Shown piece by piece: positions 50,669-60,700 of a stretch of 64,000 nucleotides of DNA. The DNA comes from Plantactinospora mayteni (GTDB lineage Bacteria; Actinomycetota; Actinomycetes; Mycobacteriales; Micromonosporaceae). Position numbers and translations under genes: made by a program. The notes beneath the pieces are model-generated. The model saw only the letters and a program-made list of their open reading frames with translations. It searched no databases and was not told where the DNA came from. The DNA is taken from assembly GCF_016862935.1 (NCBI RefSeq), contig NZ_BONX01000052.1, positions 62,001 through 126,000 of the forward strand, in the 5' to 3' direction. Numbering within the stretch: the first letter of the stretch is position 1; the number at the start of each line of letters is the position of its first letter.

Positions 50669-52342
50669 ATGACGCACACCCTGCTGGTTTCGGCCACCCA
50701 GTCCGACGCGTACCCCTCCATCGCGGACGCGCTCGACGGGGCGCCGGACGGTGCCACCATTCTGGTGACCCCAGGGGAATATCTGGAACACCTACGCATC
50801 AAGCAGCGGAGCGTGGTCATCGGGGTCACCGGAGGGCCCGGGTCGGTCACCATCCGCGCCCGCCAGGCCGACGAGTCCATCCTGGAGTGCCGAGACGCCA
50901 CCGTCGAGCTGCGCGAACTCGTGCTGGCCGCGGGTGACGCCCCGGCCGTGGTGGTCTTCGGCGGCACCATCCGGGTGGTCGACACCGAGGTCTCCGCCGG
51001 CCGGGCCGTGGCGATCCAGGTGGGCTCGCACAGCGAGTTCGAGTTCACCCGGGTCCGGGTCACCAACGCCCAGCGCGGCATCCTCTGGGACAACTGCGCC
51101 GGCACGGCGGTCGGATGCGAGATCACCAACATCGTCGAGGACGGGCTGCTCATCCGCTCCGCCGATCCGACGATCCGCAACTGTACGGTCGCCGGGTGCG
51201 GCTACCGCGGCATCTACGTCTACGACTATGCCCGTCCCGTACTGGAGAACTGCGAGGTGGCCAGTTCCGGGGTGGGTATCGCGGTCGCCCAGGGCAGCTC
51301 CCCGACCCTGCGGCGCTGCCGGGTACACGACGTACGCGGGCAGGGCATCACCATCGGCCCCGGCTGCGGCGGGCTGGTCGAGGACTGTCATACCGAACGC
51401 ACCGCCGCACCGGGCATCCAGCTCGATCCCGGCGCGACCGCCCGGGTGACCGCCAGCCAACGTGGCCTACCCCGCTCGGTCGGCGCGGGTGACGTACCGG
51501 CGGTCCGGAGCGATCCACAGCGGATCGAGGAACTCACCGCCGAGCTGGACCGGCTGATCGGCCTGCCCGGGGTGAAGGCCGAGGTACGGGCGATCATCGA
51601 CGAGATCCAGGTCAACGAGTGGCGGCGCAGCGGCGGCCTCTCCGTCACGCCGAGCAGCAACCACCTGATCTTCGCTGGCGCTCCCGGCACCGGAAAGACC
51701 ACCGTCGCCCGGATCTACGGCCAGCTCCTCGCCGCGCTCGGCGTGCTGCCCAGGGGTGGATTCCGCGAGGTGAGCCGGCGGGATCTGGTCGGCCAGTACC
51801 TCGGCCACACCGCCGAGAAGACCTCGGCCGCGTTCGAGGCGGCGCTGGGCGGGGTGCTCTTCATCGACGAGGCGTACACCCTGTCCCGCACGTTCGGCTC
51901 CGGCGGCGACTTCGGTCAGGAGGCGATCGACACGCTGGTCAAGCTGATGGAGGACCACCGCCACGAGATCGTGGTGATCGTCGCCGGCTACACCGACGAG
52001 ATGGCCGACTTCCTGGCCGCCAACCCGGGGCTCGCCTCGCGGTTCAGCCGGGCCATCGAGTTCGAGAACTACACCGCCGCCGAGCTGGCCGAGATCCTCG
52101 TCACCATGGCCGAGAACCACGAGTACGCCCTGGGCCCGGAGTTGGTGGTCGCGGCCCGGAGCCATTTCCAGACCGTCCGCCGGAACAAGGACTTCGGCAA
52201 CGCCCGGGACGCGCGCAAGCTCTTCGAGGGTATGCGCAAGACCCAGGCCCAACGGCTACGCCAGTTACGGCGGGTGCCGTCGGCCGAGGAGCTGCAACTG
52301 ATCACCCTGGACGACTTCGCCCTCGTAACCCGGTCAGGCTGA
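50669..52342 (+). CDS. beta-helix plus AAA+ (EccA-like) ATPase, paralog of 4236-5915
   Basis: 557 residues from ATG at 50669; the in-frame extension back to 50489 runs through the VOC remnant and lacks homology. Residues about 1-260 are a parallel beta-helix (ILVTPGEYLEHLRIKQRSV; YRGIYVYDYARPVLENCEV). The AAA+ module follows, with Walker A GAPGTGKTTV near 336, Walker B VLFIDEAYTL near 396 and LASRFSRAIEFENYT. The AAA+ half is very close to the left-arm copy while the beta-helix has diverged, suggesting separate substrate sets. Convergent with the CxxC gene; the stops overlap by 9 bases. Confidence 0.85.
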   Translation: MTHTLLVSATQSDAYPSIADALDGAPDGATILVTPGEYLEHLRIKQRSVVIGVTGGPGSVTIRARQADESILECRDATVELRELVLAAGDAPAVVVFGGTIRVVDTEVSAGRAVAIQVGSHSEFEFTRVRVTNAQRGILWDNCAGTAVGCEITNIVEDGLLIRSADPTIRNCTVAGCGYRGIYVYDYARPVLENCEVASSGVGIAVAQGSSPTLRRCRVHDVRGQGITIGPGCGGLVEDCHTERTAAPGIQLDPGATARVTASQRGLPRSVGAGDVPAVRSDPQRIEELTAELDRLIGLPGVKAEVRAIIDEIQVNEWRRSGGLSVTPSSNHLIFAGAPGTGKTTVARIYGQLLAALGVLPRGGFREVSRRDLVGQYLGHTAEKTSAAFEAALGGVLFIDEAYTLSRTFGSGGDFGQEAIDTLVKLMEDHRHEIVVIVAGYTDEMADFLAANPGLASRFSRAIEFENYTAAELAEILVTMAENHEYALGPELVVAARSHFQTVRRNKDFGNARDARKLFEGMRKTQAQRLRQLRRVPSAEELQLITLDDFALVTRSG

Positions 52343-53317
52343 GGTTTCGGTCACCAAACCGGCTTCGGAGCCCTCATCGCGCAACGCCCGGACCACCCGG
52401 TCCAGCACCTCGTCGTCCAGGTCGACCGGCCACTCGTAGTCCTGTTCCTCGATGTGCGCGAGCAGTTCGGGTTCGGGTGGTACGCCGTACCGCTCGGCGA
52501 AGTAGGCCAGCGACTCCGACCAGACCCAGTGACCATCGCTGCGCAGGTGCGCCGGCACCACCTCAGGCTGCGCCGGGTCGAACGGGTCCGGGTCAAGGCC
52601 CCAGCAGGCCAGGACCATCGGCGCCCCACGAAGGTAGCCGGCCACCGCTGCCCGTTCGGCCTCCGCCAGCAGCCGGTCGGGGAGCGCCACACGCCCGGCA
52701 CCGTCCCTGGGAGGCACGGCTCCGGAGAACCGCGGCCGGTCGCCGGGCCTCCTGGCTACCCCCGTCACCTGCTCCGCCTCGGCCAGCAACCGGCGGTACG
52801 CCGCCCGGCTCGCCGCCAGCCGCAGCCGGCTGAACCGGTCCGGGTCCCGCTCCCGGACCGCGCGGCCCCGGTCCGACCAGAACGCCGACTCCGGGACCTG
52901 GTCGGCGCCCTCCGGGACGAACTTCAGCACCTCGTCCAGAGCGGCGGCTGCGGCTCGGCGGTCGACCCGGACCCGTACGCGCTCGTCCTCCGACAGTCCG
53001 GTCAGGTCGGCTGGTCCGCCGCCGAAACTGTCGGCGACCCAGCACCACTCCCCGGCGTCAAGCAGTTCCGACGGGTCGGCGCTGTCCGACCACACCGCCC
53101 CGGAGAGCGCACCGGCCAGTTCGGGCAGGCGGAACTCCAGCAGGCGCGGACGGCCGCAGCCGGCGCAGTCCTCCGAATACCGGACGACCCAGCCACCGTC
53201 CACTCGACGCACACTGCTGCCGCCTGGCTCCGACTCGCCGCACTCGCAGGGGTGTAACCGCAGGTAAAGCTCGATCTCCTCGGTGCTGTGCGCGAGCGGC
53301 GGCATGTCACCGACCAT
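52334..53317 (-). CDS. two-CxxC family protein with C-terminal extension
   Basis: 327 residues from ATG at 53317 (an ATG at 53305 would avoid the 11-bp overlap with the gene upstream). Residues 1-190 match 1904-2464: EIELYLRLHPCECGESEP, a DCAGCGRPRLLEFRLP pair, PSELLDAGEWCWVAD, and LDEVLKFVPEGADQVPESAFW. The extra 130 residues contain PDRLLAEAERAAVAGYL, GHWVWSESLAYFAERYGVPP and an acidic DLDDEVLDRVVRALRDEG end. First CxxC reads CECGE, so the first pair is C-x-C rather than C-x2-C. Function unknown. Confidence 0.78.
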   Translation of the reverse strand: MVGDMPPLAHSTEEIELYLRLHPCECGESEPGGSSVRRVDGGWVVRYSEDCAGCGRPRLLEFRLPELAGALSGAVWSDSADPSELLDAGEWCWVADSFGGGPADLTGLSEDERVRVRVDRRAAAAALDEVLKFVPEGADQVPESAFWSDRGRAVRERDPDRFSRLRLAASRAAYRRLLAEAEQVTGVARRPGDRPRFSGAVPPRDGAGRVALPDRLLAEAERAAVAGYLRGAPMVLACWGLDPDPFDPAQPEVVPAHLRSDGHWVWSESLAYFAERYGVPPEPELLAHIEEQDYEWPVDLDDEVLDRVVRALRDEGSEAGLVTETSA

Positions 53318-54755
53318 AGCGCGCCAGGAAACTCTCCACCCGACGCCAGCATCGGTCCCGCTCGGCGGTCAACCGTTCCCGGTCGAACCGGTCGGGGTCA
53401 AGCTGGTAGCGCCGGTGGCCGGAGGCCGTACGGACCGCGTCGGCCGGAACCCGGTCGGCACCGGGCGGGATGAACTTCAGCGCCTCCTCGATCGCGCTCG
53501 CGGCGCCGACGAGCAACCGAACCACCGCCTCGTCATCGGTGCCCGCGGGCTCCCGGTCGGCCCGCGTGTGGTCGGCCACCTTCCCGTCGTCGGTGCCCGC
53601 CGGCTCCCCGTCCTCGACCCCCGTCAGGCGGGCCGGCTCCCCGCCCGAAGATGCCTGCGCCCCGTCCGGGCGTGACGGCTCCTCCCGTGCCGGCTGCTCC
53701 TCCCGGCGTGCCGGCTCCTCGTCCGGGTCGGCCGGGACGCCGAGCAGGTCGAGCACCGTGCGGTAGTCGTCCGCGACGTCCAGCCACTGGCCGGCGTCGA
53801 TCACCTCGGACGGTCCGTCCTCCGGGTAGCTGAACCGGTAGGGCGAGTCCGGCACGACGCCGGACCGCTGGGGAAGACGCATGGTGACCGCGCGCTGCCG
53901 GGCGCAGTCGTCGCAGGATCCGGCATAGCGGACCAGGATTCCCGCCTCGTCGTCCTGAAGGATCTCCATCTGCCCGCGGGGGAAGGACGCGCAGCCGCAC
54001 ACGCACGGGTGCAGGTCCAGGTAGAGATGGGCCTCGGCGAGGGTGCGTACCCGGATCGGCTCGCCGTCGGCCGTCGCCTCGGCGGCCTCCGCACCGGTCG
54101 GCGGAGCCTCCTGGTCGGCGAGCGAATCCGGCCGGTCGAACCGGGCGACGACGTCGTCCAGTTGGCGGCGGTACTCGGCGCGGACCGTGTCGAGCCGGGA
54201 TCGGCGGAACAGCTCGGGTTGCTCGGCCCTCAGCAGCCGCCCGAGGTCGGTCCAGAACGCCGTGGCCGGCACTTCGTCGTCCTCCGCCGGGCCGCCGTCG
54301 ACCGGTGGTGAGAGGAACTTCGCCACCTCGTCCGCCGCCGCCCGCGCGGCGTCCCAGGCGCCGAAGATCGCCCGGTACGTCCCGTCGTCCGGTGGCGCCC
54401 CGTCGAGTTGGGCCAGCCCGGTGTGGGCCATGCCGGCGTTGGCAAGCTCCAGCAGGCACCACTGCCCGGCGTCGATCAGCGTCGACCTGCCGTCCCCGTA
54501 GCGCAGGCGCGACTCCTCCCGGGCCTCGGCGGAGGGCACGGGTACGGACACCTCGACCGTGTGGTGTTGGTCCTCGTACGGCCCGTCGAAGCGGAGAAGA
54601 TAGGTGTCGCCGAACCGGTGCAGGCTGGTGAAGCGGTCGAAGTCGATCCACTCGTCGCCGGGCGGCAGGCTCAGCTCGACGAAGGCGTACGCCTCGGCGA
54701 GCGTCCGCGCTTCCACCGGGGTGCCGGACCCGGGCGGGGTGGGGTTCGCGACCAC
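53307..54755 (-). CDS. tandem two-domain CxxC-family protein
   Basis: 482 residues from GTG at 54755, one base after the giant gene's stop. Two copies of the family fold. Copy 1 (about 15-210) has lost its cysteines (LAEAYAFVELSLPPGDEWID) but keeps IDAGQWCLLELANAG and DEVAKFLSPPVDGGP. Copy 2 (about 230-482) keeps LAEAHLYLDLHPCVCGCASF, SCDDCARQRAVTMRLP, EVIDAGQWLDVADD and IEEALKFIPPGADRVPADAV, with a disordered Glu/Arg/Pro-rich insert between them. Coupled to the toxin-like giant, so it may be its immunity or escort protein (inference). Confidence 0.78.
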   Translation of the reverse strand: MVANPTPPGSGTPVEARTLAEAYAFVELSLPPGDEWIDFDRFTSLHRFGDTYLLRFDGPYEDQHHTVEVSVPVPSAEAREESRLRYGDGRSTLIDAGQWCLLELANAGMAHTGLAQLDGAPPDDGTYRAIFGAWDAARAAADEVAKFLSPPVDGGPAEDDEVPATAFWTDLGRLLRAEQPELFRRSRLDTVRAEYRRQLDDVVARFDRPDSLADQEAPPTGAEAAEATADGEPIRVRTLAEAHLYLDLHPCVCGCASFPRGQMEILQDDEAGILVRYAGSCDDCARQRAVTMRLPQRSGVVPDSPYRFSYPEDGPSEVIDAGQWLDVADDYRTVLDLLGVPADPDEEPARREEQPAREEPSRPDGAQASSGGEPARLTGVEDGEPAGTDDGKVADHTRADREPAGTDDEAVVRLLVGAASAIEEALKFIPPGADRVPADAVRTASGHRRYQLDPDRFDRERLTAERDRCWRRVESFLARYGR

Positions 54756-54756
54756 C

Positions 54757-57700
54757 TCAGTCCCCGAGCGGTAGTGGACGGTCCGGCAGGGTCAGCGGCC
54801 CGGCCTGGAACGGTGGCGGCCGGTCCGCCTCAGGCAGGCTCTCACCGATCCGCTCCAACTGCTGTAGTCGGTGGAAGATCGTAACGGTCCGCCTCCTCAG
54901 GTGGTCGGTGTCGAAGGCGAAGACCGCCAACTGCTCCTCGGGCGCCGTGCCGAGGGTACGTTTGCGCAGCTCTTTTCGGGCCTGGGAGACGAGCGTCTCG
55001 TTGCCATCGTACGAGAGGTTGGATGCCTCCTGGGCGGCGATGAAGGTCACCACCTGCGCGGCGGAGGCGACGGGGTTGGAGACCGTACCGGCCGCCGCGG
55101 CAGCGATGGTGCCCGCCGCCTGCGTGGTTATCGTGCCGGCGAACTTCGTCAGCCGGGCGCGGGCGCTGGGCAGGCCCGCCGGCGCCGCGCCGACCCGGTC
55201 CATCTCCTGCTCAAGCCAGGCACGCACGCCGGTTGCGATGTCGTCGGGCGAGCCGGTCGGATCGACCCGGAGCATGTGGGTCACATCGGAGTTCACCCGG
55301 TACGCCATCAGCGTGTTGCCGTCGGTCTGGCCGGTGCCCAACTCGAACGTGAGCATCTCCGGCCGTCCCTTGACGCCCCGGAAGAGAACCCGGAACGTGT
55401 GATCGCTGTCTGGAACGGGCTCGACGCGCCCGTTGCGCGGCAGGTCCCGGAACGCCGCCACCCTGCCGGCGACATCGTCGGGCAGGCGGTGATCCGGAAC
55501 CCGGCCCAGCTCGGCGGCCAGCGCCTCCACCTGCGGCTTGGTTCGGCCGTCCTGGGTCAGTCGCTCCTCGATCCGCCGTACGTGGTCCTCCAGGTCCCGT
55601 ACTGCCGCGCGCTGCTCGGCGAGCGCCCGCCGCAGGTCCTGTGGGGACACGTCGTCGTCCTTGACGTCGAATTCCTTCCGCAGCGAAATGTCGTTCTTCC
55701 GCATGTCGTGGTACCGGGCATTCCACCGGGTCACCAGGTGTCCGGTCGCGGTGATGCCGGCCAGGGCCCCGATCCACGGTCCGCTGACGGCAGCGAGCGC
55801 CGCCGCACCGGCCAGGCCGACGCCGGCGGGCATGACGTCCTCCAACATCCGGCGACGTGCCGGCAGTGTCTGCTGCCGGTCGAAGAGGATGTTGTCGCAG
55901 GCGTGTCGCAGCCACCGCTCGATCTCCTCCGGCGCAGCCTTGGTGTTGACGGTGAACTCGAAATGGCCTCGCTTGAGCCGGCGGGTCACCGGCACCAGAG
56001 GCCGGTCACCCTCGACGGTGTCGGCGAAGGTGAGGGAGAGCGTCACGTCCCGCTTGATGCCGAACCGATCCGACCGGTAGACCCAGGTGTCGGTGTTTCC
56101 CTCTCGTGACCTGCGCCTCTCCGCGTCGAGATCACGGTCCAAGCGATGCTCAAGCCCTCGGTTGACCTCGTTGACGCCCCTCGTCACGGCAAGCTTGGCC
56201 GGCGCGAGTCCTGGGAACCTCCCCGTGCTGGCGGCCGGTCTGGTCCCGCCGACGGCCACGTCGATCGCCCGGGTGACCGACTCACCGCCCCGGACCAGCG
56301 CGACGATCTGATTGGCCACCGATCGCCGATCGGCGGCGGGCAGCCGGCTGGTGTGCTTCGTGTCGTGGTTCTCCCGCCGGTCTTCCAGATCCTTCTCACG
56401 GCGCCCGGCGGCGCGGTCGATTCCGGCCTGCACCGCCGAGCGGACGGTGGCTGAGATGCCGGTGGCGACTCCGAGGTTTTCCCGGACCTGTTCTCCCGCT
56501 GGCACGGTTGGCGAGACGCTGGTGACGGTGCTGGTCACGGCCTTCTCCACGTGGCCGGCGATCCCGGCCTCGCCCTGGCTGATCTTCTCCTGGCGGTCCG
56601 CCACCTCCTTGACCGCTTCCCGGGCTACCTCCTCGAACTTGTCGTCCGGGAGGTGGCGAAGGTCCGGCGGTACCCGGAGGACGACCTCGCTCTCGGCGAA
56701 CTCCACCTCGATCTTCGTCGGGTCGTCGGTGTGCACGACCTCGACCCGGACCCGGGCGTCGTTACCCTCACCCGCGATCTTGAACCGGTACCGCTCGTCA
56801 TCGCCGCGGTGCCGGACCCGGCGGAGGTGCTTGTCCTCCTTCGCCACCTTGGGGTCCGCCTTCAGCTCGGCGTCGAGCTTCTCGATCGCCGTGCGGAGAC
56901 GCCTCCGGAGGTCCGTGGCCTGTTTCGGGTCGATCGGAGGTGGTGTCGGAGCCGGTGCGGGCGTCGGCTGGGCCGATGGACGACTGACCAGGTCCGGCCT
57001 GCCGACCGTACCGGCGGCCAGTTCGACTGCCTCGTCGAAGCCGCGGTCCACCAGGTCGCGTAGGCCGTCGCCGGTGTCAAGCTTCCCGCGGTCGGCCCGC
57101 AGGGCGAGTTGACGAGCGTGCTCACCGCTCAGCTTGTCGCGCTTACCGTCAGCGGCGAGGGCCTCCTGACCGGCCACCTCCGCCGCGCCGATCACTGCGG
57201 TCTTGACGGCCATCGCGGGAACGCCGACAGCGTCCGCGACCCAGAGCATCGTGAGGGTGCCGGTGACGGTCGGCACGCTCACCAGGGCCTTGTCCCGCAG
57301 GCGGCGGGACACCTCCGCAGGCCGGACACCCTGTTCATCGATCTTTCTCGTGAGGCTCGCCCGCAACTCGTTCCGGAGATGCGACAGCCCTCGGGGCAAC
57401 CTCGGCGTCGCACCCGTACGGTCCACCAGGTTGGGGTCCACGACCAGGGTGAAGTGCCGGTCCACCGACGTGTTCTCGATGGAGAAGCTCTGCGGGGCCG
57501 AGCTGCCCCGCGTGGTGGAGGGAGCGGACCGGACTTCGATCGTGAACGGCGCCTGTCCCTTCTTGGCCCATCCCTCCGGCTCCACCTGGAAGAGGGCGCC
57601 CCGTCCCCCGGGCACCGGCTTGATCCGGGTGCTGTCGTTCAGGAGGCCGGTCTGGAGAACACTCCGGGTAACCGCGACGGCGGGATCTGAGCTGAACTCC

Positions 57701-60700
57701 CAGCGCGCCTCCTCGGTCAACGTCCGTTGCGCCGCGGGGGACAGATGTTCCCGCGCCAGCCGTTGGCGGTCCTCCGCGCCGGGGAAGCCCTCGCGAAGCC
57801 CGTACCGCTCGACGAAGTCGCGGATCCTGGCCCTGAACCGGATCTGATCGGGTCCGGTCGGCGCCGACGAGGCGAGGTGGGCCAATGCCTCGAACTCGCC
57901 GAGGCGTCCCACGTCCGAGTCGGTCAGCGCGGGACGGCGGCCGGGCGGCTGGTCTGCCAGGGCCGGCACCGTGGGAGTGATCTGCACCATCGTCGGCCTG
58001 GACGTGTCGGCCCGGCTGACCCGCGCGTTGACGTGCAGGACCGCCTGGGTCACGGTCAGTGCCAGGTCAGCCCGATTCAGGTCGTCGAGCTGGTCATGGA
58101 AGAACGTCAGCTCGTGCTTCCGGTGCTGGTCGAGCTGGAGTGCGAAGGCGTCGCCCGGTCCCTGAGCCGCGGTGCGCAGGTCGAGCTGGTAGGGCGCCCC
58201 GACCTCGGGCCGGACCTCGACGACTCCGGGGGTCGTCGGTGGCGAGATGTCCCGGATCCCGGGCACACCGCGCAACGCACCGACAACCTGCTGCTGGAGC
58301 ACGTCGTTCAGCCGTTCGGCGAGTCGGCCGTCCACGTCGGTCGACCGGGGCGGCAACCAGTCGGCGACGCCGGTCAGGTCCAGTCCGGTCAGATCGATCG
58401 GGGTCCTGGTTACGTCGACCTTCTCCTGGGCGGGCGTGCCGGATGCCGGATGCGCGGGCGGCGGGGAGACCTTCACCTCCACCCGGTACGCCTGCACCGT
58501 CAGTTCGCCGCGCGCCAGCGCCCGGTGCAGCGCGTCCCTCAGGTGTGGATGGTTCCGCAGGTGCTCGTGCAACCGGCGGCTGCTCCGCAGCACGTGCCGG
58601 ATATGCGCTGGGCTGCCCTGCTCGGCGATGCTGCCGTCCGCCAGCAGATCCCGGCGGCTCGGTGATTCGGTTTCCAGCACCACCAGTCGCTGGTTGTCCG
58701 GGTCGAACCCGGCGACCGCGAACTCGCCCGGCCAGCGCTCCCCGGAGACGCCCTGGGTCAGCTGGGCGTCACCGCTGATGCCGAAGTCCGCCGCGAGGAT
58801 GTGCCGGGCCGCCGTCCGGGGCGTCTCGCTTCCGGCCTTCCTGCGCTCCGCCACCGTCCGGGTCACCGTGGCCGGATCGGCGAGCCGCTGCTTCGGTCCG
58901 GGCGTCCCGGCCATGACCGGGTGCTGGACCGGCTTGGTACGGGCGAGGAGCGGATCCGGGATCCGCTGGTTGGTCGATGCCGACACGAGCCGGAAGGTGC
59001 GGTCGTCGCGGTACGTTCTCTTGACGTCGTCCTGGTCGTGGTGCAGCCGCCCGGTCGCGTCGTCCCGGAAGCTGCCAGGTGGATCGCCGCGCCGGTGCAG
59101 CCGGTTCTGCGAGTCCCGGTAGGTGCCCACCTGGTCGTCGTCGGTCCGTCGGTCGCCCCTCAGGTCCGGCGGCAGCGGCCTCGCGGTCCGTTCCGTGGAC
59201 CTGGTGGAGGTGCCGAGCCGGCCGGACGGGTCGAAGGTGCGCCAGCTTCCGTCCGGTCGCTTCTTCGGCCGGTGGGGCGTGCCGCGCTCGGGCTCGGCCA
59301 CCACCACGCTGCCGTCCGGGTAGGTCCACACCTTCGCGCTGGCGCCGACGACGTCCTTCCCCAGCGTCCTGGCGAGCACGGAGGCGAGGGACGGCTGCCC
59401 CGGGAGGCCGATCCCCGAGTAGTTCGACACCAGGACGATCTGGCCGCTGTCCAGCTTGAGTTCGGTACGCAGTGCCTTCGCGGCCTCGGCGAAGTCACGC
59501 CCGCTCATCCGGGCGGTACCGAGGTTCACCTCTCCGCCGTCCGGGCCGCGGGAACTGGTCAGGACGATCTTGACCACGTTGGGCTCGGGACGTATCGCGG
59601 CGGCGTACCGGGAGGGCACGTGTCCACCGGTCAGATCGAACCCTGCCGGGATGGCTCGCATGGTGGCGCGTACCGCGTCGATGGCGTTCTGGCCCGTCAC
59701 CAGCGGTGGCTGGTTGCCCGTACCGGGCTGACTCCCGGGCGCGTCCGGAACGGTCCGTCCGAGGCCGTCCGCGTCGTCCGCCGGGTGGTGGGTGGTCGGC
59801 TCCTCGGGTCGGGTGGACACCGCCGGATCGGCGTCCGGGTGCACCGTGGTCGGGTCGCCATCCGGGTTGAGGGGCAGTGCCCACACCTGGTCGGTCTTCT
59901 GCTGGTAGAGGGGCGCCTGGTCGGAGATCTCGCCGCTCTGTGGTTCGACCCAGACGACTGTGCCGTGCTGGTTGACGGCGGCCCACATGTGGGAGCCGCC
60001 CTCCGGCCAACTGGTGACGACGACGGTGGCGGCGCCGTGGCCCTGGGCCAGCAGGCGGGATCTGACGGTGTCGAGGCCGCGGGCGCCGGCGCCCTGGTGG
60101 GTGAATGTGCCGCCGAGCCATCGTTCGGTGCGGGTGGTGCCGTTGGCGACGCCGCCGGGGAGGTCGTGGTTGAGGGATCCCGAGACGCTGGGGTTGCCGT
60201 ACCAGGTGGACAGGAAGGCGCGGACGGTGTCGGTGCAGTTGGTGGCGCGGCCGGGTCGGGTGGGGCCGCCGTCGTTGAGGTAGGCGACCCACCGGGAGGG
60301 GTGTCGGGGGTCGGGGTGCCGGACCGGGGTCCGCTGCCCGTCGTCGACGGGGACGCGGCTGCTCAGTTCCCGCTCGTCCCAGGCCGAGGCGGGGTCGAGG
60401 TCGTCGGCGGGGGCGGGCCGGTACGCCAGCGGACCAGGGGGTGTGGCCGCGTCGGTGACCGGCGCGGCGGGTCGGCGGTACGGGAGGTGGTGCTCGGGGT
60501 GTGCCGTGGCGGCCACGCCGAGCAGACCGGTGCTGGCGGCTGCGGTCGGCCCTTGGTCGGTGGCGGCGATCGGGGCTGGGGTTGGCCGGGCGTCGGTGCC
60601 GGTCGAGGTTGTGGTCGGGCCCGTGCCGGTCGGGCTGCCGGCCGGGCCATTGTTGCTGCTGGAGGGGCCGTTGCCGCTGCCGGCCGGCCCGGGGTTGCCG

